64,000 nt of DNA from Eikenella corrodens. GTDB taxonomy: Bacteria > Pseudomonadota > Gammaproteobacteria > Burkholderiales > Neisseriaceae. Shown here piece after piece: positions 61,162-64,000 of this stretch. Positions within the stretch are counted from its first letter, which is position 1; the number at the start of each line of letters is the position of its first letter. Made by a program: the position numbers and the translations under genes. The stretch is taken from positions 1,922,001-1,986,000 of the forward strand of contig NZ_LT906482.1 of the NCBI RefSeq assembly GCF_900187105.1, written 5' to 3'. The notes beneath the pieces were generated by a model. The model ran no database searches, was not told the DNA's origin, and saw only the letters and a list, made by a program, of their open reading frames with translations.

Positions 61162-62130
61162 TTAGCCTGCTTCGACATCTTGCTGCAAAGCAGCGAGCAG
61201 TTCGGCCTGGCTGCACACGGCGGTGCCGAGTTTGGCCACCACCACACCGGCGGCGGCATTGGCGATGTGCATGGCTTGGCGCAAATCCAGCCCGGCGGCC
61301 AGGCCGAGGCCTACGGTGGCGATAACGGTATCACCCGCGCCGGATACGTCAAACACTTCCTGCGCGCGGGTGGGCTGGTGGCTGATGTGGTTGGGCTCAT
61401 ACAGGCTCATGCCTTCTTCGCTGCGGGTGAGCAGGATGGCGTTTAATTGCAGGTGGCGGCGCAGGGCTTCGGCTTTTTCAGTGAGATCGGCTTCATTTTC
61501 CCACGAGCCGACCACTTGGCGCAGTTCGTTGCGGTTGGGGGTGATTAGGCTGGCACCGGCATATTTTTCGTAGTCGTCGCCTTTGGGATCGATCAGCACG
61601 GGTTTATTGTGATCGCGGGCGAAATCAATCATATCGGCTACCTGAAACAGGCAGCCTTTGCGGTAGTCGGAAAGGATAACCGCATCGTAGTCCGGTAGCA
61701 GGCTGCGGAAACGGCGGTTGAGCCGATCCAGCACGTCTTGGCTGGGCTTCTCTTCAAAATCAATGCGCAAAAGCTGCTGGTTACGCGACAGCACACGCAG
61801 TTTGACGGTGGTGTCGATGGTTTCATCGCGTTCTAAAAAGGTTTGTACGCCATTGCTTTGAACGATTTTTTCCAGTTCGTTGGCAGCCTCGTCTTGGCCA
61901 ACCACCGACAACAGGGCTGTCTGCCCACCCAGGGCCGCGATGTTGCGCGCCACGTTGCCGGCGCCGCCGGCACGCTGATCTATACGTTCGATTTTGGCCA
62001 CAGGCACAGGGGCTTCGGGGGAAATACGCTCCACTTCGCCAAACCAGTAGCGGTCGAGCATGGTGTCACCCACCACCAGCACACGGGCGGATTGTAGGAG
62101 CGAAATTAGGTTGGCAGGCAATGTTGGCAT
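61162..62130 (-). CDS. rfaE1: D-glycero-beta-D-manno-heptose-7-phosphate kinase
   Basis: PfkB/ribokinase-type sugar kinase of the LPS heptose pathway. 322 residues with the N-terminal VLVVGDTMLDRYWFGEV, AGGAGNVARNIAALGG, LIDPKGDDYEKYAGA and the kinase signature VFDVSGAGDTVIATVG with the catalytic Asp. It is only the kinase half; the cytidylyltransferase domain found in fused HldE is absent and must be encoded elsewhere. An eikDUS is inside the gene (about 61,638). Confidence 0.94.
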   Translation of the reverse strand: MPTLPANLISLLQSARVLVVGDTMLDRYWFGEVERISPEAPVPVAKIERIDQRAGGAGNVARNIAALGGQTALLSVVGQDEAANELEKIVQSNGVQTFLERDETIDTTVKLRVLSRNQQLLRIDFEEKPSQDVLDRLNRRFRSLLPDYDAVILSDYRKGCLFQVADMIDFARDHNKPVLIDPKGDDYEKYAGASLITPNRNELRQVVGSWENEADLTEKAEALRRHLQLNAILLTRSEEGMSLYEPNHISHQPTRAQEVFDVSGAGDTVIATVGLGLAAGLDLRQAMHIANAAAGVVVAKLGTAVCSQAELLAALQQDVEAG

Positions 62131-62175
62131 AATGGCTAACCTCTTAATGAATGGGGTGGGCAGGCTACCTGAAAA

Positions 62176-62883
62176 TCATGATCTATGTTGGGCAGGCTGC
62201 AAAATGAACTCAGCAGCGGCCTGCACGTGGATTTCCGTGGTGTCGAACAGCGGCGCGGCAGTATCTTCGGGGCGCACTAGCAGGCCGATTTCGGTGCAGC
62301 CGAGGATGATGCCTTGTGCGCCTTGGGCAGCCAGCCGTTCGATGGCTTGCACATAGAAACGGCGGCTGTTTTCGGTAAAGTTGCCCACGCAGAGCTCTTC
62401 GAAAATGATGCGGTGGATTTCGGCCTGCACGCATTCATCCGGCACGATGGCTTGGATGCCGCGTGCGGCCAGACCCTCGCGGTAGAACGCGTCCTGCATG
62501 GTAAAGCGTGTGCCGAGCAGGCCGACGGTGCGGATGCCTTGTGCGCGGATGCGTTCGGCCACGCTGTCTAAAATATGCAGAAAGGGCACGCCGATGACGG
62601 CCTGTATCGGGGCGGCAACTTTGTGCATGGTGTTGGTGGCCAGAAGGACGGCGTCTGCGCCGGCCTGCTCCAGAGTACGGGCGGCTTGGGCAAGGATTTC
62701 GCCGGCTTTGTGCCAATCGCCGCGCTGCTGGCAATCCACGATTTCTTGAAATTCAACGCTGGCGAGCAGGATGGGCGCGCTGTGGTTGCCGCCTTTTTGC
62801 CGGTTGATGAGGCGGTTGATTTGAGTGTAGTAGGCGGCGGTACTTTCGGGCGACATGCCGCCGATGATGCCGAGTGTGTTCAT
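62176..62883 (-). CDS. Aspartate/glutamate racemase family protein (YgeA-like) lacking one catalytic Cys
   Basis: 235 residues closely following E. coli YgeA: TLGIIGGMSPESTAAYY, EIVDCQQRGDWHKAGEIL, LLGTRFTMQDAFYR, IIFEELCVGNFTE and ILGCTEIGLLV with the second catalytic Cys. At the place of the first (CTNTMH in YgeA) the sequence reads ATNTMH, so one of the two acid/base cysteines is Ala. True two-base racemisation is therefore unlikely unless another residue substitutes. An alternative is an isomerase-like or binding function. The start is ATG 62883 with GAAAGA upstream. Confidence 0.85.
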   Translation of the reverse strand: MNTLGIIGGMSPESTAAYYTQINRLINRQKGGNHSAPILLASVEFQEIVDCQQRGDWHKAGEILAQAARTLEQAGADAVLLATNTMHKVAAPIQAVIGVPFLHILDSVAERIRAQGIRTVGLLGTRFTMQDAFYREGLAARGIQAIVPDECVQAEIHRIIFEELCVGNFTENSRRFYVQAIERLAAQGAQGIILGCTEIGLLVRPEDTAAPLFDTTEIHVQAAAEFILQPAQHRS

Positions 62884-62964
62884 GCGGTCTTTCTTTCGGA
62901 TGGGTTTCAGGTAGCCTGTGGGCAGTACGGGCTACCTGAAAATGCAATCCGGCAGCGTTAAAAC

Positions 62965-64000
62965 TTATTCGCCCATCGCGGCCAGGAGTTCGGCCTGGTG
63001 TTCGGCAATCAGGGCGTTGGTGATTTCTTCCATATCGCCGTCCATCACGAAGTCGAGCTTATGCAGGGTGAGGTTGATGCGGTGGTCGGTAACGCGGCCT
63101 TGCGGGTAGTTGTAGGTGCGGATGCGTTCGCTGCGGTCGCCGCTGCCGATGAGGGATTTGCGTTCGGCGGCTTCTTTGGCCTGGGCTTCGCGCTTTTGTT
63201 TGTCGTTCAGGCGGGCGGCGAGCACCTTCATGGCTTGGGCTTTGTTGGCGTGCTGGCTGCGGCCGTCTTGGCATTCCACCACCATGCCGGTGGGCAGGTG
63301 GGTGATGCGGATGGCGGAGTCGGTTTTGTTGATGTGTTGGCCGCCGGCGCCGGATGCGCGGAAGGTGTCGATGCGCAGTTCGGCGGGGTTGAGCTGGATT
63401 TCTTCGAGCTCGTCGGCTTCGGGCATCACGGCCACGGTGCAGGCGGAGGTGTGGATGCGGCCTTGGCTTTCGGTGGCGGGCACGCGCTGCACACGGTGAC
63501 CGCCACTTTCAAATTTGAGTCGGCCGTAGGCACCGATGCCGGCGATGCGGGCGATGACTTCTTTGTAGCCGCCCAAATCGCTTTCGTTGGCGGAAACGAT
63601 TTCGACCTGCCAGCGGTTGCGCTCGGCATAGCGGGTGTACATGCGCAGCAAATCGGCGGCAAACAGGGCGGCTTCATCGCCGCCGGTGCCAGCACGGACT
63701 TCAAGGAAGATATTTTTGCCGTCGTCTTCGTCTTTGGGCAACAGGAGTTTTTGCAGCTCGGTGTCCAGCGTTTCGATTTTGGCTTTGGCGGCCTCGATTT
63801 CTTCGGCGGCGAAGTCTTTCATTTCGGGGTCGGCAAGCATGTCTTCAGCGTCGGCAAGGTCGCTTTCGGCTTGGCGGTATTGGCGGTAGGCTTCTACCAC
63901 GGGGGTGAGCTCGGCATGCTCTTGGTTGAGCTGGCGGAAGCGGTTGATGTCGACAGTGGCCTCGGGGGTGCTGAGCAGGGCGGTTACTTCTTCGAGCCGC
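62965..64000 (-). CDS. prfA: Peptide chain release factor 1 (5' end cut by window edge)
   Basis: RF1 releases peptides at UAA and UAG. About 345 codons are present; roughly the first dozen lie beyond the right edge. The reading begins [18 protein letters not shown] at the edge. The catalytic GGQ is in [16 protein letters not shown]. The stop-reading region ([20 protein letters not shown]) follows GGHRVQRVP. The ending [20 protein letters not shown] is typical. RF1 rather than RF2 is supported by the PAT-like motif region and overall similarity. Confidence 0.96.
   Translation of the reverse strand, partial: RLEEVTALLSTPEATVDINRFRQLNQEHAELTPVVEAYRQYRQAESDLADAEDMLADPEMKDFAAEEIEAAKAKIETLDTELQKLLLPKDEDDGKNIFLEVRAGTGGDEAALFAADLLRMYTRYAERNRWQVEIVSANESDLGGYKEVIARIAGIGAYGRLKFESGGHRVQRVPATESQGRIHTSACTVAVMPEADELEEIQLNPAELRIDTFRASGAGGQHINKTDSAIRITHLPTGMVVECQDGRSQHANKAQAMKVLAARLNDKQKREAQAKEAAERKSLIGSGDRSERIRTYNYPQGRVTDHRINLTLHKLDFVMDGDMEEITNALIAEHQAELLAAMGE

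Overview
The window looks like a chromosomal segment of Eikenella (Neisseriaceae, Betaproteobacteria), probably E. corrodens or a close relative. The main evidence is the 12-mer AGGCTACCTGAA, the Eikenella dialect of the neisserial DNA uptake sequence (eikDUS). I count about 60 copies, singly or as inverted pairs that serve as terminators. Gene order and protein types (MsrAB/PilB fusion, ptsN-hprK-rapZ, sspA-sspB, lipB-lipA, lysine decarboxylase) also fit. eikDUS is absent from about 14.9-30.0 kb and 32.95-38.97 kb, and nearly absent from 50.3-56.1 kb. These gaps coincide with imported DNA.

Layout. 0-16.9 kb: recQ (cut by the left edge), a lipoprotein and a small periplasmic protein, lysine decarboxylase, a LOG-family phosphoribohydrolase, ybeD-lipB-lipA, msrAB, an amino-acid ABC substrate-binding lipoprotein, a lytic transglycosylase, an intact IS1106-like IS, a DUF4304 protein, an MFS transporter and ssb. 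16.9-22.3 kb: an AT-rich Tn554/RIT-like cassette of three tandem tyrosine recombinases (the middle one has an in-frame TGA) plus a small coiled-coil protein. 22.4-32.9 kb: a mosaic carrying uptake sequences of other Neisseriaceae dialects. It holds a SF2 helicase/GIY-YIG nuclease pair with the tail of an MmeI-type methylase, a metallophosphoesterase, a DUF2892-rhodanese-ArsR persulfide operon, an IS1106-LysR chimera, an IS1016-type IS, and a LysR/aldo-keto reductase/OsmC/thioredoxin group. 32.9-34.2 kb: 3' scraps of several genes and one Mu-like phage gene. 34.4-38.2 kb: a compact element with a small HTH regulator, a large serine recombinase and two overlapping ParB-like genes. 38.2-39.2 kb: gene and IS debris. 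39.2-50.3 kb: core genes ftsK, panC, a DUF1232 gene, sixA, ubiC, ubiA, ptsN-hprK-rapZ, a 39-bp tandem repeat and ylqF. 50.3-56.1 kb: a DNA-phosphorothioation-like (Dnd) module. 56.2-64 kb: sspBA, a PA14-like membrane-anchored protein, parE, hldE1/rfaE1, an Asp/Glu-racemase homologue and prfA (cut by the right edge).

The most interesting system is the Dnd-like module. A divergent XRE regulator and a stand-alone HNH-nuclease N-terminal-like domain face dndC, a 74-aa protein, dndD and a DndE domain fused to an FtsK/HerA-like ATPase. Two TGCACC-N7-GGTRCA palindromes lie between the divergent units. The whole block is flanked by a 47-bp direct repeat made of a DUS terminator, which suggests acquisition or loss by transformation and homologous recombination. 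Second is the serine recombinase-ParB-ParB element, with no ParA and a 13-bp inverted repeat around its divergent promoter. Two small MITE-like repeats reminiscent of neisserial Correia elements are also present.

All assignments come from reading translations and motifs. No database search was run.
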